Shown here piece by piece: positions 28,820-38,739 of a stretch of 64,000 bases of DNA. The position numbers and the translations under genes are program-made. The notes beneath the pieces were generated by a model. The model made no database searches and was not told where the DNA came from. It saw only the letters and a list, made by a program, of their open reading frames with translations. Source of the DNA: JANQIV01 sp050117315 (GTDB taxonomy: Bacteria; Bacteroidota; Ignavibacteria; Ignavibacteriales; Melioribacteraceae); assembly GCA_050117315.1 (NCBI GenBank), contig JASFMY010000006.1, positions 39,184 to 103,183 on the forward strand. Reading direction: 5' to 3'. Each line of letters opens with the position of its first letter. Within the stretch, counting starts at the first letter, position 1.

Positions 28820-29776
28820 CTATTTTATTAAAAGCATCTTCTTAATTATAAAACAATTACCGGCTTGAATTCTATACATATATATGCCGCTTGACAGAGC
28901 TGACGCATTAAATTCTGTAATATACTCGCCAGTCCTTTGTTCTTGATTTACCAACGTTGCTATTTCCTGCCCCAACAAATTGAACACTTTAATTGTTACA
29001 AAACCGCTTACTGGAATAGCATATTTTATCTTAGTTGTTGGGTTGAATGGATTAGGATAATTTTGACTTAATGAATATCCATCGGGTATAACCTGAGTAG
29101 CACTTTCTACACCAACTGTTTCATCAAAAAAAGACAGATCCCAAGGACTATACCATTGAATAGTCGGTTCATCGTTTTCAAATTGAAGCGGCAACCAGAT
29201 ATATGTTGAGGAAATAAGGCTACTCGAGTTCCATTTATCGGCCATAAATATGAACTTTCCCGATTCTTCATCAATAGGAAGTACATAAGTACTTTGACCG
29301 CCAAATGTTCTGTCGGCATCCTGACCGACGCACGGATTACTCATTATTGTCCACGGTCCAAGCGGTGAATTAGCTACTGCATATTTGGCTTCATTCGGGT
29401 CCCAACCGGTACAGCCTGAAGAAATCATATAATACTTCCCATTGTATTTAAATACTGCCGGTGCCTCCCGGCTTAGATTTATAAGATTCCTTCTATATGT
29501 ACCGCTTTGACTTAAATAATCACCGGTAAGCTGAGAAACATACATAGTTGCATTATTTTCAGACGAATAAAATAGGTAAGCCTTCCCGTCATCATCCTTG
29601 TATAGAGTCATATCTCTGCTCATAGCACTGTTCGGTCTTTCATTCCCCAGATATTCAAAAGGCCCGGTCGGACTATCGCCGACAGCTACCCCGGCATTTG
29701 CCAATGAATAATCGGAATAATCGATATGCATCCACATAACGTATTTTTTGGTACTGTCGTTGTATACTTGTTGCAA
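28820..29776 (-). pseudogene. GH43 exo-beta-1,3-galactanase-like, C-terminal part of a MITE-interrupted gene
   Basis: The 318-codon segment continues the GH43 propeller exactly where the piece at 29823-30527 breaks off. It resumes at YNDSTKKYVMWMH; the intact paralogue reads VVYNKKTDKYVMWFH. It contains RDMTLYKDDDGKAYLFYSS, MISSGCTGWDPNEAKYAVA and TFGGQSTYVLP, and finishes with a T9SS sorting domain (YPNPFNPTTKIKYAIP ... GIYMYRIQAG). The first residues (MQQ) come from the inserted element, so no authentic start exists. The ancestral product was a surface-sorted paralogue of the lipoprotein at 18188-19345. Confidence 0.85.
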
Positions 29777-29878
29777 ATTGGTTTTGGTATTTTGTTTTTT
29801 TAGAACTCACCTAAATCCTCTCTTAAAAAGAGAGGATTTTACGGCAAAATACCAAAACCAATTTGGCTTGTGTATATA
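29762..29878. mobile_element. MITE-like insertion disrupting a GH43 gene
   Basis: A roughly 115-bp element has perfect 21-bp terminal inverted repeats at 29774-29794 and 29845-29865 (core AAATTGGTTTTGG). Inside is a hairpin, AATCCTCTCTT/AAGAGAGGATT (around 29814-29837). The sequence TATAC flanks both ends, a possible target duplication or conserved element tip. There is no coding capacity. Related sequences occur at 43292-43380 and 63770-63802. Confidence 0.8.
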
Positions 29879-30527
29879 TAACTTTCGGGCGCTCAAGTAC
29901 AGGGGTTTCACCGGTGGAATTAGTAGATGTATCGGAAAGTACAACTCCTTCATATTTCCAATTGATAAGATTTTTTGACGAATAGCAGGAAACTCCTATT
30001 GCACACCAGCCTGATTCCGGCCTGCATTCTCCGTACCAATAATATGTTTCCGAAGAATCATCATAAAGAAAGCCGCCGCCGTGTGCATTAATAATTTTAT
30101 TATCTACATCATACCACGATTTTCCCGGGAAGTATTTTTGAACTTGCAGGGCAATAAAAGACCGGACCGAAGAATAAGTACTTTGACTATCGTCGTTTAT
30201 AGCGCGTACACGCCAGTAATATTTCCAGCCGATTCTTAGTTCCGTCCCAATAAGATTTTGAAGTGAAAGAGTGGTATCACCAACAACGGTTGTATCTACA
30301 TATATCACTGTAAAATAAGCAGCGTCAATTGCTGCCTGTACACGGTAAGAATTTGCACCTGCAACACTTTGCCAAACAAGAGCAGTATCATTTACTCCCA
30401 GGGTATCGTTATTAGGAGGACTCAAAAGAACTGGAGCTGAAAGCTCCTCTGTTTGACTATAATTTTTTTCACTAACTACTAAGAGAGAAAAAATAATAAT
30501 TAAAATTGCAGTAAACTTTGTTTTCAT
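29823..30527 (-). pseudogene. GH43 exo-beta-1,3-galactanase-like, N-terminal part of a MITE-interrupted gene
   Basis: The 234-codon frame encodes a signal peptide (about 1-24, KNYSQ), a fibronectin-type-III-like domain (about 30-128; PVLLSPPNNDTLG ... YYWRVRAIND) and the beginning of the GH43 propeller. The propeller start has the galactanase-type motif IINAHGGGFLYDDSSETYYWYGE, up to RPKVIY. The last residues, TQAKLVLVFCRKILSF, are encoded by the inserted element and end at a stop inside it. Together with 28820-29776 this was a single secreted enzyme of about 530 residues. Confidence 0.85.
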
Positions 30528-30591
30528 GAAATTTGCCTGTATTGTTTTTGAGGATTATACTATATGGTATTAATAACTCGATAAAAACATA

Positions 30592-32973
30592 TTATTCATT
30601 ACTTAATAAGGTTATCATCTCTTTTCCGCAAAGCATAAACGCGCCGGTTGCGTAAACCTGCCATTGGTGTTCAAAGAAAGGATAAGGATCGCCTGCAACT
30701 TGCTGAACATAGCCAAGTCTTCCCCATTCATTAACGTTCGCACAAAGCGCCGACCAGGCTTTTTTTACCGCCGGTTCAAAAGCTTCCTTATCAAGCAGCC
30801 CGTTATTAATTCCCCAGGTAAGAGCATATGTATAAAATGCACTGCCGCTTGATTCACCCATAGGTAATTGTTCGGGATCATATAAACTAGCTGTCCACAA
30901 GCCATGATCTCTTTGTAAGTATAATAACTTATTAGCCATTTCTTTGTATTGATTTTCAAATTTAGTTCGCGAAGGATCTGATTTGGGAATTATATTCAAC
31001 ATCCTTGCTAAACCTGCAGCAACCCATCCGTTTCCGCGGCACCAGAATATTTTCTTACCGTTCTCGGATTTCTTATCAAAGAATCTGTCATCTCTATAAA
31101 AAAGGCTGTCTTCTTTCGAATACAGATAATTAGAAGTTGTCCACCAATTATCTATGGCATATTTTAAATAGCTGGTATCTCCTGTTGCCTGGTACATTCT
31201 CGCAAATGAAGGCGGTGCCATAAAGAGTGCGTCGCACCATGTCCACCATTCAAATCTGTAATCATTAGTATCATAAGTAGGATCGGCTTTTACAGTTCGT
31301 ACTTTGTGTATATCCATAACCCATCGGGTAATATCTATCATTTCAGGGTCTTTTTTTATTTCGTAAAGCCAGGTATACACATCGGCTATTGTAAGTCTAT
31401 CCGCATTAAAAATATGATTCAATACTTTCCAGTTATGATCTTGCCCGACATTTATCATTTCATTCAAATATCTATCTTCTTTAACTGTTTCATACAAAGC
31501 TTCCATTCCGATGTAGAATGCACCGTAATGCCAGTCAAGAAATGATTCTTTTATAGGATTAGCTAATTGCCAATCCGCTGTTTGACGCATAAGGTTCCTG
31601 ATACCTTCAACATCAAGCGGATCGGCAATTTGCATAGATAGGAGATTCGTTTTTATTGAAGCAAAATAATCAGTGTAGTGCGCATAATGTGTATTCTGCA
31701 TCCAAAGAACTTGCAGAGGATTATCTTCTTTGGCGTTTAATACGGCAAAAGGCCTAACGTTATCTTTACTTGATCCATCGGTTATTGCTTCAGATTTCCA
31801 ATTTGTTCCGTTTGTGTTCGTCCATTTCTCAATTTCAAAAACGGAGTCTCTGTTTGCCGATAAATAAACTACGTTTGTGTTTTCATGATCTATGAAAATA
31901 CCCCCGGAATAGTTAGGTTCTCTTTCAACGGTTCCTTCTTCTGTTTCAGAAAACCATTTGCCGGAATTAATTAAATCGCTTGTCACCCAATTTTCACCGT
32001 TCCATTTTGCATAAGAATAAATATGATTTTCATCATCAGGGAACTTTGCGTAAACCAGTATGGGATTTTCATCTTTATCAAAAGCCACATCCCAAATCCA
32101 TGCTTTCTCTTTTGTTATTACTGCATCATAAACAACCGAAGCTTTGCGCGGTGTGATTGCGTTTTCACCCAACGTCCCGATCTTTTCATTATTAACATTG
32201 AATACGAAACCATCTTTATAATACATATAATAAATACTGTTTTCGTTTTCTTTGCGCGGATGTCCGTCCGTGAAAGCAAAAGCAATTCTATCTTTACCGT
32301 TTGAAGTTACTTTTAAATACGGTCTGCGTAATTGATAAATTCTTTCGGGTAAAATAAAGATTCTGCCTTTACTCCATGTTTTCCCCATATCATTCGAATA
32401 AGAGTAATTAGGTTTGTAATCCATTCCACGCCAGAATAAATAAATCCTATTGTTTTCTTTTGACAGCATCACGGGACTTGCATACGTATAAGTGCTTTGG
32501 TAGCCCTCATATTTTTCCTGATCATTTAATACTAATTCTTTTTTATCCCACGAAGAAATATCCTCGGCGTTTTTCATGGTAACAAGAATGATGGGATTTG
32601 CCGTACTGTGTTTTACATAAAACACCATTAGTTTTCCTTCCGGAGTAAAAATCAAAGAAGGTGATGTGTGATCGTCCTTTTCAAAATTATCGTCTAATAC
32701 AGTTGTGGTTATTTTTTTTGTATCATGGTCATAATAGCCTGCGAGTATATCGCCGTGACTATCTACCCACGACGCGTACGTTCTTTTATGTTCACCTTCA
32801 TAATAGACAGCACGAGGATCGGAGAACCAACACCATGCACCGTCAAATGTAAATGACTGGTAACTTTCGGAATTATTACCATCCTCTTTGTTCAGTTCTA
32901 CATTTGATAATTCTTGTGAAATTAAAAGTGAAGAAGAAATAAAAAATATTATCAGCAAAATATTCTTTTTCAT
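30592..32973 (-). CDS. Fusion of a GH145/PL27-like beta-propeller and a GH105 unsaturated glucuronyl hydrolase
   Basis: The 793-residue protein has a signal peptide (about 1-19). Residues about 40-440 form a BNR_4-type seven-bladed propeller, opening with FDGAWCWFSDPRAVYY and DDHTSPSLIFTPEGKLMVFYVKH. This fold includes GH145 alpha-L-rhamnosidases and PL27 rhamnose-glucuronate lyases, both acting on Rha-alpha-1,4-GlcA caps. Candidate catalytic histidines are H73 and H102. Residues about 455-790 form a GH105 (alpha/alpha)6 barrel with WTWCDALFMAPPSFARM (catalytic Asp), FWCRGNGWVAAGLARML and GLWTASLYDPEQLPMGESSGSAFYTYAL. GH105 removes delta-4,5-unsaturated uronic acid. If the propeller is a lyase, the two halves catalyse successive steps. 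Which of the two propeller chemistries applies cannot be read from the sequence. Confidence 0.82.
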   Translation of the reverse strand: MKKNILLIIFFISSSLLISQELSNVELNKEDGNNSESYQSFTFDGAWCWFSDPRAVYYEGEHKRTYASWVDSHGDILAGYYDHDTKKITTTVLDDNFEKDDHTSPSLIFTPEGKLMVFYVKHSTANPIILVTMKNAEDISSWDKKELVLNDQEKYEGYQSTYTYASPVMLSKENNRIYLFWRGMDYKPNYSYSNDMGKTWSKGRIFILPERIYQLRRPYLKVTSNGKDRIAFAFTDGHPRKENENSIYYMYYKDGFVFNVNNEKIGTLGENAITPRKASVVYDAVITKEKAWIWDVAFDKDENPILVYAKFPDDENHIYSYAKWNGENWVTSDLINSGKWFSETEEGTVEREPNYSGGIFIDHENTNVVYLSANRDSVFEIEKWTNTNGTNWKSEAITDGSSKDNVRPFAVLNAKEDNPLQVLWMQNTHYAHYTDYFASIKTNLLSMQIADPLDVEGIRNLMRQTADWQLANPIKESFLDWHYGAFYIGMEALYETVKEDRYLNEMINVGQDHNWKVLNHIFNADRLTIADVYTWLYEIKKDPEMIDITRWVMDIHKVRTVKADPTYDTNDYRFEWWTWCDALFMAPPSFARMYQATGDTSYLKYAIDNWWTTSNYLYSKEDSLFYRDDRFFDKKSENGKKIFWCRGNGWVAAGLARMLNIIPKSDPSRTKFENQYKEMANKLLYLQRDHGLWTASLYDPEQLPMGESSGSAFYTYALTWGINNGLLDKEAFEPAVKKAWSALCANVNEWGRLGYVQQVAGDPYPFFEHQWQVYATGAFMLCGKEMITLLSNE

Positions 32974-33150
32974 TTTTATCCTACCGGTTTTTATTTATAA
33001 AAAATTTGTTCTTTATCGGAAGTAAGACAAAACTATTAGACAGTGAATGAAGTACTACATATTCATTAGCACCGGGTTAATCCCGATGATAATGTACTTA
33101 ACATTGAAGTTAAGTTTATATCACGGAATGGAGGACTGAGATTGCTTATT

Positions 33151-35604
33151 TTATTCGGCACTTATTGTTAATGTTCCGGTGTTTAATCCATCCGAACTTG
33201 CTTCGATTTTGATCTCTCCTTTTTCTCCGTTTGATTGTATGAAAACACGAGCTTTGCCTTGAAACACTTGATGTTTATCATCTTTGTAATATTCTAGATT
33301 TGCATTGTCACCGTTTCCGAATCCTATGTTGTTTCCAACTCCGGTAACTTTGATTGTTACTTCATTGTCAATATTTGAAACAATACTCCCTTTGTTATCT
33401 ACTACTAATACTTTAACGCTCGCAAAATCTTTGCCATCGGCCCTAAGTGAAGTTCTACCGCTTTCCAAATGAATTTTTTCAGGTTTTCCGGTTGTCTTCA
33501 AAATATGTTCGGCTGCTTCTTTTCCATCTTTAACAGCTACTGCTTTTAAAGTCCCGTTTTCATATGGTACTTCCCATTTTAATACGGCCTTATTTGTGTC
33601 GTGCATTTCTTTGGTACTAATCAAATCGTCATTTAGGTATAAACTTATTTTATCGCAATTCGTGAATCCGAGCACTGTTATGTCTCTACCTTCAAAGTTA
33701 TCCCAATTCCAACTATCAATTACAGTATATTGGTAACGATTGTTTGCAACTTCCGGAGAAACACATGTAATATGAACCATTGGTTCATCTATCCACAAAC
33801 TTTGACGATAATAAAATGATGGTTTCGGATAGTCACTTAAATCAACTAAGCCTGCTAAATTGCTACGGTTGGGAAATACCCCCGCTTCACCTAAATAATC
33901 AACGCCTGTCCATAAAAATTGACCGGTGATAAAATCATTGTTTTTTACCGCCAGCCATGCTTCGTAAGAATCACCGTTTTCACTACCTATTATTTTTCTA
34001 TCGGGGAATTTCTTATGATCTTCTTCGTAATACTTTTCCTGGTAATTGTAGCCAACCACATCAAGAATTTCTGCATAGCCTATTTTATTCGACAACGGAA
34101 CGTTTGCCAGTGCAGCAGTCACAGGACGTGTAGTATCCATTTCCTTAACGTAATCGTAAAGATCACTTGCTATTTCTGTCAGTTGATATGCCAAAGGTCT
34201 CCATTGTTCAAAGTTCTCTCGTGAAGGATCGGTATAAGGATCGTTCGGATAATCTATTTCATTACCTATACTCCAAAGTACAATGGACGGATGGTTCCGG
34301 TCTCTTCTCACCATAGCCTGAATATCCTGTTTTGCCCATTCCTCAAAATGATCACTGTAACCGTGTTGTGAATAATACTTATTGAGTCCGGCAGCACCTT
34401 CTTCCTGTCCAACATTCCAACCTTTAATCCATTTCTTTTTTCCTATTTCCCATTCATCAAAAGCCTCGTCCATTACCAGGAATCCCATACGGTCACATAG
34501 ATCCAATAACTCAGGTGTAGTAGGATTATGACTTGTACGTACTGCGTTTGCGCCCATTTCCTTCATAAGGATTAATCTACGTTCCCATTCTCTATCAGGA
34601 ATTGCCGAGCCTAAAGAACCGGCATCATTATGTAAACATACTCCTTTTATTTTGACCGATTCACCATTTAAGAAAAACCCTTTATCTGCATCAAACTTAA
34701 TTGTTCGAATTCCGAAAGGTGTTGTGTCCTTATCAATCAACTTTTCACCTATATATACTTCGCTAACAACCGAATACATATAAGGATTTTCCAATGACCA
34801 AAGTACAGGCTGTTCAATACTAATTAACTGGTCATAATCATACTTGGTGTTTGGTTGAAATGAAATATCGGAGGATATTTCTCCGGCAATATTTCCCTTT
34901 GAATCAACAATTGCACTTTTTAAAGTAACAAGCTCTTCCTCTTGAGAATCATTCTCAATCTTTGTTACGATTCTTACATCGGCAGAATTTTCACTAACGG
35001 TTGGCGTCGTAATATATGTTCCCCATCTAGCGACATGAACTTTATCTGTTACATACAACCAAACATGCCTATAAATTCCACTGCCGGTGTACCAGCGTGA
35101 GTCGGCTACTTGCGAGTTATCAACACGAACGGCTATTATGTTTTTTTCATTTCCGAATTTTAGATATGGAGTAATGTCGTAATAAAAGCTTATAAAACCA
35201 TATGAACGTTTGCCGAGATAATAACCGTTAATCCATACTTCACTGTTTTCATAAACTCCATCAAATTGAATTTCGAAATGTTTGTTTATATCTGTTTCCC
35301 GAAGAGTAAATTCTTTTCTATACCAGCCTATCCCTCCAGGTAAGAATCCTGACCCGCTCGCATATTTATCACTAAATTTTTGTTCAATACTATAGTCATG
35401 CGGAACATTAAGTAATCTCCAATCTTCATCATCAAATTCCGGGTTATTCGCTCCGTATACATCGCCCAAATGAAATCTCCAATTGAAATCCATCGAAAGG
35501 CATCTGCTGCTTTCTTTAAATTCTTGCCCGCTAACATTTAATTGCGAAAAAAAGAGCAAAGAGATGTAGAACGAACACTTGATTAGTTTTAACAAAGTAT
35601 TCAT
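33151..35604 (-). CDS. GH2 beta-galactosidase with DUF4982-type C-terminal region
   Basis: The 817-residue protein has a signal peptide (about 1-26). The GH2 domains carry acid/base E449 (LWSIGNEIDYPND) and nucleophile E542 (IIGSENGDSYEAW). A DUF4982-like sandwich (GFTNCDKISLYLNDDLIS) and a terminal Ig-like domain (LRADGKDFASVKVLVVDNKG) follow. Compared with its paralogues at 19509 and 46424, the barrel carries an extra loop (about residues 388-420, KKKWIKGWNVGQEEGAAGLNK) before the acid/base strand, which may alter the acceptor sites. No sorting domain is present. It lies about 180 bp upstream of the propeller-GH105 fusion and 44 bp downstream of the epimerase gene. Confidence 0.9.
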   Translation of the reverse strand: MNTLLKLIKCSFYISLLFFSQLNVSGQEFKESSRCLSMDFNWRFHLGDVYGANNPEFDDEDWRLLNVPHDYSIEQKFSDKYASGSGFLPGGIGWYRKEFTLRETDINKHFEIQFDGVYENSEVWINGYYLGKRSYGFISFYYDITPYLKFGNEKNIIAVRVDNSQVADSRWYTGSGIYRHVWLYVTDKVHVARWGTYITTPTVSENSADVRIVTKIENDSQEEELVTLKSAIVDSKGNIAGEISSDISFQPNTKYDYDQLISIEQPVLWSLENPYMYSVVSEVYIGEKLIDKDTTPFGIRTIKFDADKGFFLNGESVKIKGVCLHNDAGSLGSAIPDREWERRLILMKEMGANAVRTSHNPTTPELLDLCDRMGFLVMDEAFDEWEIGKKKWIKGWNVGQEEGAAGLNKYYSQHGYSDHFEEWAKQDIQAMVRRDRNHPSIVLWSIGNEIDYPNDPYTDPSRENFEQWRPLAYQLTEIASDLYDYVKEMDTTRPVTAALANVPLSNKIGYAEILDVVGYNYQEKYYEEDHKKFPDRKIIGSENGDSYEAWLAVKNNDFITGQFLWTGVDYLGEAGVFPNRSNLAGLVDLSDYPKPSFYYRQSLWIDEPMVHITCVSPEVANNRYQYTVIDSWNWDNFEGRDITVLGFTNCDKISLYLNDDLISTKEMHDTNKAVLKWEVPYENGTLKAVAVKDGKEAAEHILKTTGKPEKIHLESGRTSLRADGKDFASVKVLVVDNKGSIVSNIDNEVTIKVTGVGNNIGFGNGDNANLEYYKDDKHQVFQGKARVFIQSNGEKGEIKIEASSDGLNTGTLTISAE

Positions 35605-35647
35605 AACTCTATTCCATCTTCAAAAAATATTTTAATTAATTTCTCGA

Positions 35648-36619
35648 TTAGTTTTTGTTCAGGTAAATTCCACAACTGAAATCATATTCTTTATCAGGTT
35701 CCAAAAGAATTAAACCTTCTCCGTTATTAAAAGAATTTACGTTGGATGTCATTGGTTCAATAGCTATTGACTTTCTATCCGGTGGGGTATAAATAACAAG
35801 GTATTCATATTTATGAGAACCTGTTTCCTGCCAAATATTCAAATGAATATCATGGTCTTCCGAAATCAACTCCGTTACGGCTTTACCGTTTAGACCATTT
35901 GTCTTAAAACATGAGTCGAAACTTCTTTCATTTATTTGTGACAGGCTATCAAAGTCGTTAAAAATTTTTTTTTTGTCAGTAGGTATATTTCTTGGATCAA
36001 GCTCAATAATTTCTCCAACATCTAATTTCATTTGTAAATCGTCTACCTTAACACCTATATCATAATAGTAATGCCATCCGTCGACTAAAGGCATTGGTTG
36101 CCCCGATTTATTAACAACTTTGGTCGTGCATATTAAACCGCAATCCGAGTTTAAGATATAGCTAATTTCTATAGAGTACTTAAACGGGTATCCTTGATTT
36201 TCGGCTTCGTATTGATACTCAAGTTTGCAACCGGCATCGGCTTTATTATTAAATTTATCAGTAAGGGAAAACTGCTTGTCATAAATAAATCCGTGGCATG
36301 CATTTTCTTCCTCGGGGTAATTCATGAATAGATTATATCTTATATCATTAAAAACATATTTTGCATCTCTAATTCGGCCGGCAAAAGGCGAGAGCTTTGC
36401 GTTCGCAAAAACATCATCCCTATCCTCCGAATCAATACGGGTAACCTTTTTTAGAATAGAAATATTTTTCTTTCCATTATTCAGCCAGAGTTCTTTTATT
36501 CTACCTCCGTATCCCGGTATAATAGAAACAAACTCGCCCGTAGAATTATTTTTTATAACTACTTCGGCTGGTTCAGCATTCATAACTTCATCAACTGTAA
36601 AAACAGATTCATTATTCAT
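35648..36619 (-). CDS. Aldose 1-epimerase (galactose mutarotase) family protein
   Basis: The 323-residue beta-supersandwich protein has no signal peptide and is therefore cytoplasmic. Epimerase landmarks are KLSPFAGRIRDAKYVFND, ENACHGFIYDKQF (the NALHGF-type catalytic His, about 110) and GWHYYYDIG (second His, about 179). A DSCF segment and the terminal Glu region ...IAIEPMTSNVNSFNNGEGL complete the site (E289-type base). It converts alpha and beta anomers of galactose or a related aldose, supplying alpha-galactose to GalK. A strong GGGAG ribosome-binding site precedes it. The DUF4982 GH2 gene follows closely downstream, so they are likely co-transcribed. Confidence 0.82.
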   Translation of the reverse strand: MNNESVFTVDEVMNAEPAEVVIKNNSTGEFVSIIPGYGGRIKELWLNNGKKNISILKKVTRIDSEDRDDVFANAKLSPFAGRIRDAKYVFNDIRYNLFMNYPEEENACHGFIYDKQFSLTDKFNNKADAGCKLEYQYEAENQGYPFKYSIEISYILNSDCGLICTTKVVNKSGQPMPLVDGWHYYYDIGVKVDDLQMKLDVGEIIELDPRNIPTDKKKIFNDFDSLSQINERSFDSCFKTNGLNGKAVTELISEDHDIHLNIWQETGSHKYEYLVIYTPPDRKSIAIEPMTSNVNSFNNGEGLILLEPDKEYDFSCGIYLNKN

Positions 36620-36678
36620 GAGTATATCTCCCTTGAGTTAAAAGAATATTTGAGTTACACTTTTTTTCGAACGAATGA

Positions 36679-38502
36679 CTACTTCTTTTCGTTGTAATAG
36701 TTCTGCAAAATATAAAACGCTTCCTTTTTATTTCCTTGACTATCTATCAATCCCTTTCTGTTCCAGCCGTCTTGAATATTGGGCAACGGTCTTCTTGGTG
36801 AACGGAAATCGGCTAATATCCACGGGGTCATTCCGCTAAGTTGTTCAAGCATTTCAAGCATTTTTAATGTTTCCTTATAAACACTTTTTTGATACTCTTC
36901 GGACCAGCGTGTTAAACTATCGGCATGAAATCCGTACTTAGCACCTGCGCCGAATTCGGAAATTATCACCGGCTTGTTTTGGTTGATCTTCCATTCTATT
37001 TTACAGCATTTGTCAGGCAACCCGTCGTACCATCCTATATATTCATTAAAGCTCAGCACATCAACTACATCCGCGAACGGATCATTAATTGTTTTTGCAA
37101 ACGGATTACCGTTGTAATTACTTACTTCCAACGCAGCGCTTACTAATCTTGCCGGATCAAGTTTGCGAGCCATATTTGTAAGGCTAGTTAAAAACTTCAT
37201 TCTAGCATCACTGTTTGGCGTTTCATTTGCCATCGACCATATAATTACAGGCGCCCTATTTTTATCCCTTGTAATTACTGCCTTCAACTGATCTTCGGCA
37301 TTAGCGTATGTATTTTCGTTTTCCCAATCAATTGTCCAGTAAACAGGAATTTCTTCCCAAACTAATAGTCCCATTTGTTCTGCCAATCTCGGCATATTTT
37401 CGTTATGGGGATAATGGGCTAATCTTACAAAGTTACATCCAAGCTCTTTAGCCCATGTTAATAATTGTTTTGCGTCTTCTTTGGAATAAGCTCTTCCTCC
37501 ACGAATAGGGTTTTCTTCATGAATAGAAATTCCTCTTAAGAAAATTTCTTTCCCATTCTGTAGAATAGATGAACCTTCGGTTTTTATTGTGCGGAGACCT
37601 ATTGCATCGTGAATCTCATCTCCATCTGTTTTAAAAGACACATCATAAAGTTTAGGATTTTCCGGCGACCAATAACCAATATCTTTTGCTGTTAAAGAAA
37701 ATTCAGCCAGTCCTTTTTTATCTGTTACAACTTTTGTAATTATTTTCAATTCAGGTATCGAAAGTGTAATCTCTTTATTTGAGATGCCAGTTCCATTCAA
37801 CTGTACAAAACCTGTAATAATTCCATCGTTCACTTTATCTAAATGAACATAATAATCTTGAATAAAATTTGGGGAAACTTCAATAAGCTTCACATCTCTT
37901 GTAATACCACCGTAATTCCACCAATCGGTATTCAAAGTCGGCACCGCTTCTTTTTTCCTTTTATTATCTACTTTAACTATAAGAAAATTATCATTGGCTT
38001 TAAGTAAGGAGGTAATTTCAAAATTAAACGGGGTAAAACCACCGACGTGTTTTCCCAACTTTGTACCGTTGAAATAAACATCAGCTTGATAATTTACAGC
38101 TCCGAAGTAAATAAATACACGGTTATTGGAATTTTGTTTTTCGTAGTCGAATGATTTTTTGTACCAAACTGCTCCTTCATAATAAAACAATTTCTCTTTC
38201 TGAGAAGTCCAATCACCCGGGACATTTATTAAATCGGCTTTATCAAAATCATATTCTACAAGATCAGATTTATTATCAGGCTTGGCATTGGTAAAGTATG
38301 CGCCTTTGCCGGGATTATCAAAGTTCTCAAACGGTTGATAGCGATAATTATAGTACCCGTTTTCATATGGGTCCACCATATAATTCCATTCGCCGTTTAG
38401 ACTAACTGTTGACCTGTTTGCAACATTAATAATCAGATTTTCCTGAGGATAAAGTAATCCTGCACAAACAATTTGTAAAACCACAACTAAAAATAATTTC
38501 AA
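36679..38502 (-). CDS. GH2 beta-glucuronidase-like enzyme
   Basis: The 607-residue protein has a signal peptide (about 1-20). It is shorter than the beta-galactosidases in this window and has the three-domain layout of beta-glucuronidases. Markers are LNGEWNYMVDPYENG, NTDWWNYGGITRDVKLIEV, acid/base E427 (IIWSMANETPNSD) and nucleophile E516 (VIISEFGAGAKYG). In arabinogalactan breakdown such an enzyme would remove beta-linked GlcA (or its 4-O-methyl form) from the galactan side chains after rhamnose removal. Beta-galactosidase activity remains possible, since the two activities mix in this branch. It is encoded 59 bp upstream of the epimerase gene. Confidence 0.83.
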   Translation of the reverse strand: MKLFLVVVLQIVCAGLLYPQENLIINVANRSTVSLNGEWNYMVDPYENGYYNYRYQPFENFDNPGKGAYFTNAKPDNKSDLVEYDFDKADLINVPGDWTSQKEKLFYYEGAVWYKKSFDYEKQNSNNRVFIYFGAVNYQADVYFNGTKLGKHVGGFTPFNFEITSLLKANDNFLIVKVDNKRKKEAVPTLNTDWWNYGGITRDVKLIEVSPNFIQDYYVHLDKVNDGIITGFVQLNGTGISNKEITLSIPELKIITKVVTDKKGLAEFSLTAKDIGYWSPENPKLYDVSFKTDGDEIHDAIGLRTIKTEGSSILQNGKEIFLRGISIHEENPIRGGRAYSKEDAKQLLTWAKELGCNFVRLAHYPHNENMPRLAEQMGLLVWEEIPVYWTIDWENENTYANAEDQLKAVITRDKNRAPVIIWSMANETPNSDARMKFLTSLTNMARKLDPARLVSAALEVSNYNGNPFAKTINDPFADVVDVLSFNEYIGWYDGLPDKCCKIEWKINQNKPVIISEFGAGAKYGFHADSLTRWSEEYQKSVYKETLKMLEMLEQLSGMTPWILADFRSPRRPLPNIQDGWNRKGLIDSQGNKKEAFYILQNYYNEKK

Positions 38503-38739
38503 TTTTATATTTCACCTTTAAATAAATATTCTACTGAAATGATCTCTATAAATATTCACAAAATATTAAAGCTCCGCTACCTCACTCACAGTAAGTTTTT
38601 TTCCACAATTGCATTTTCGTATTTCTGTTCTTTTCAATTGGTTATATATATTATATATATTTTTTTGATACCGATCTATGAGCTTATCCTCATAGCAATA
38701 GAACATGTTCATTGTTCTACTCTTTACAAATCCGCTTTA

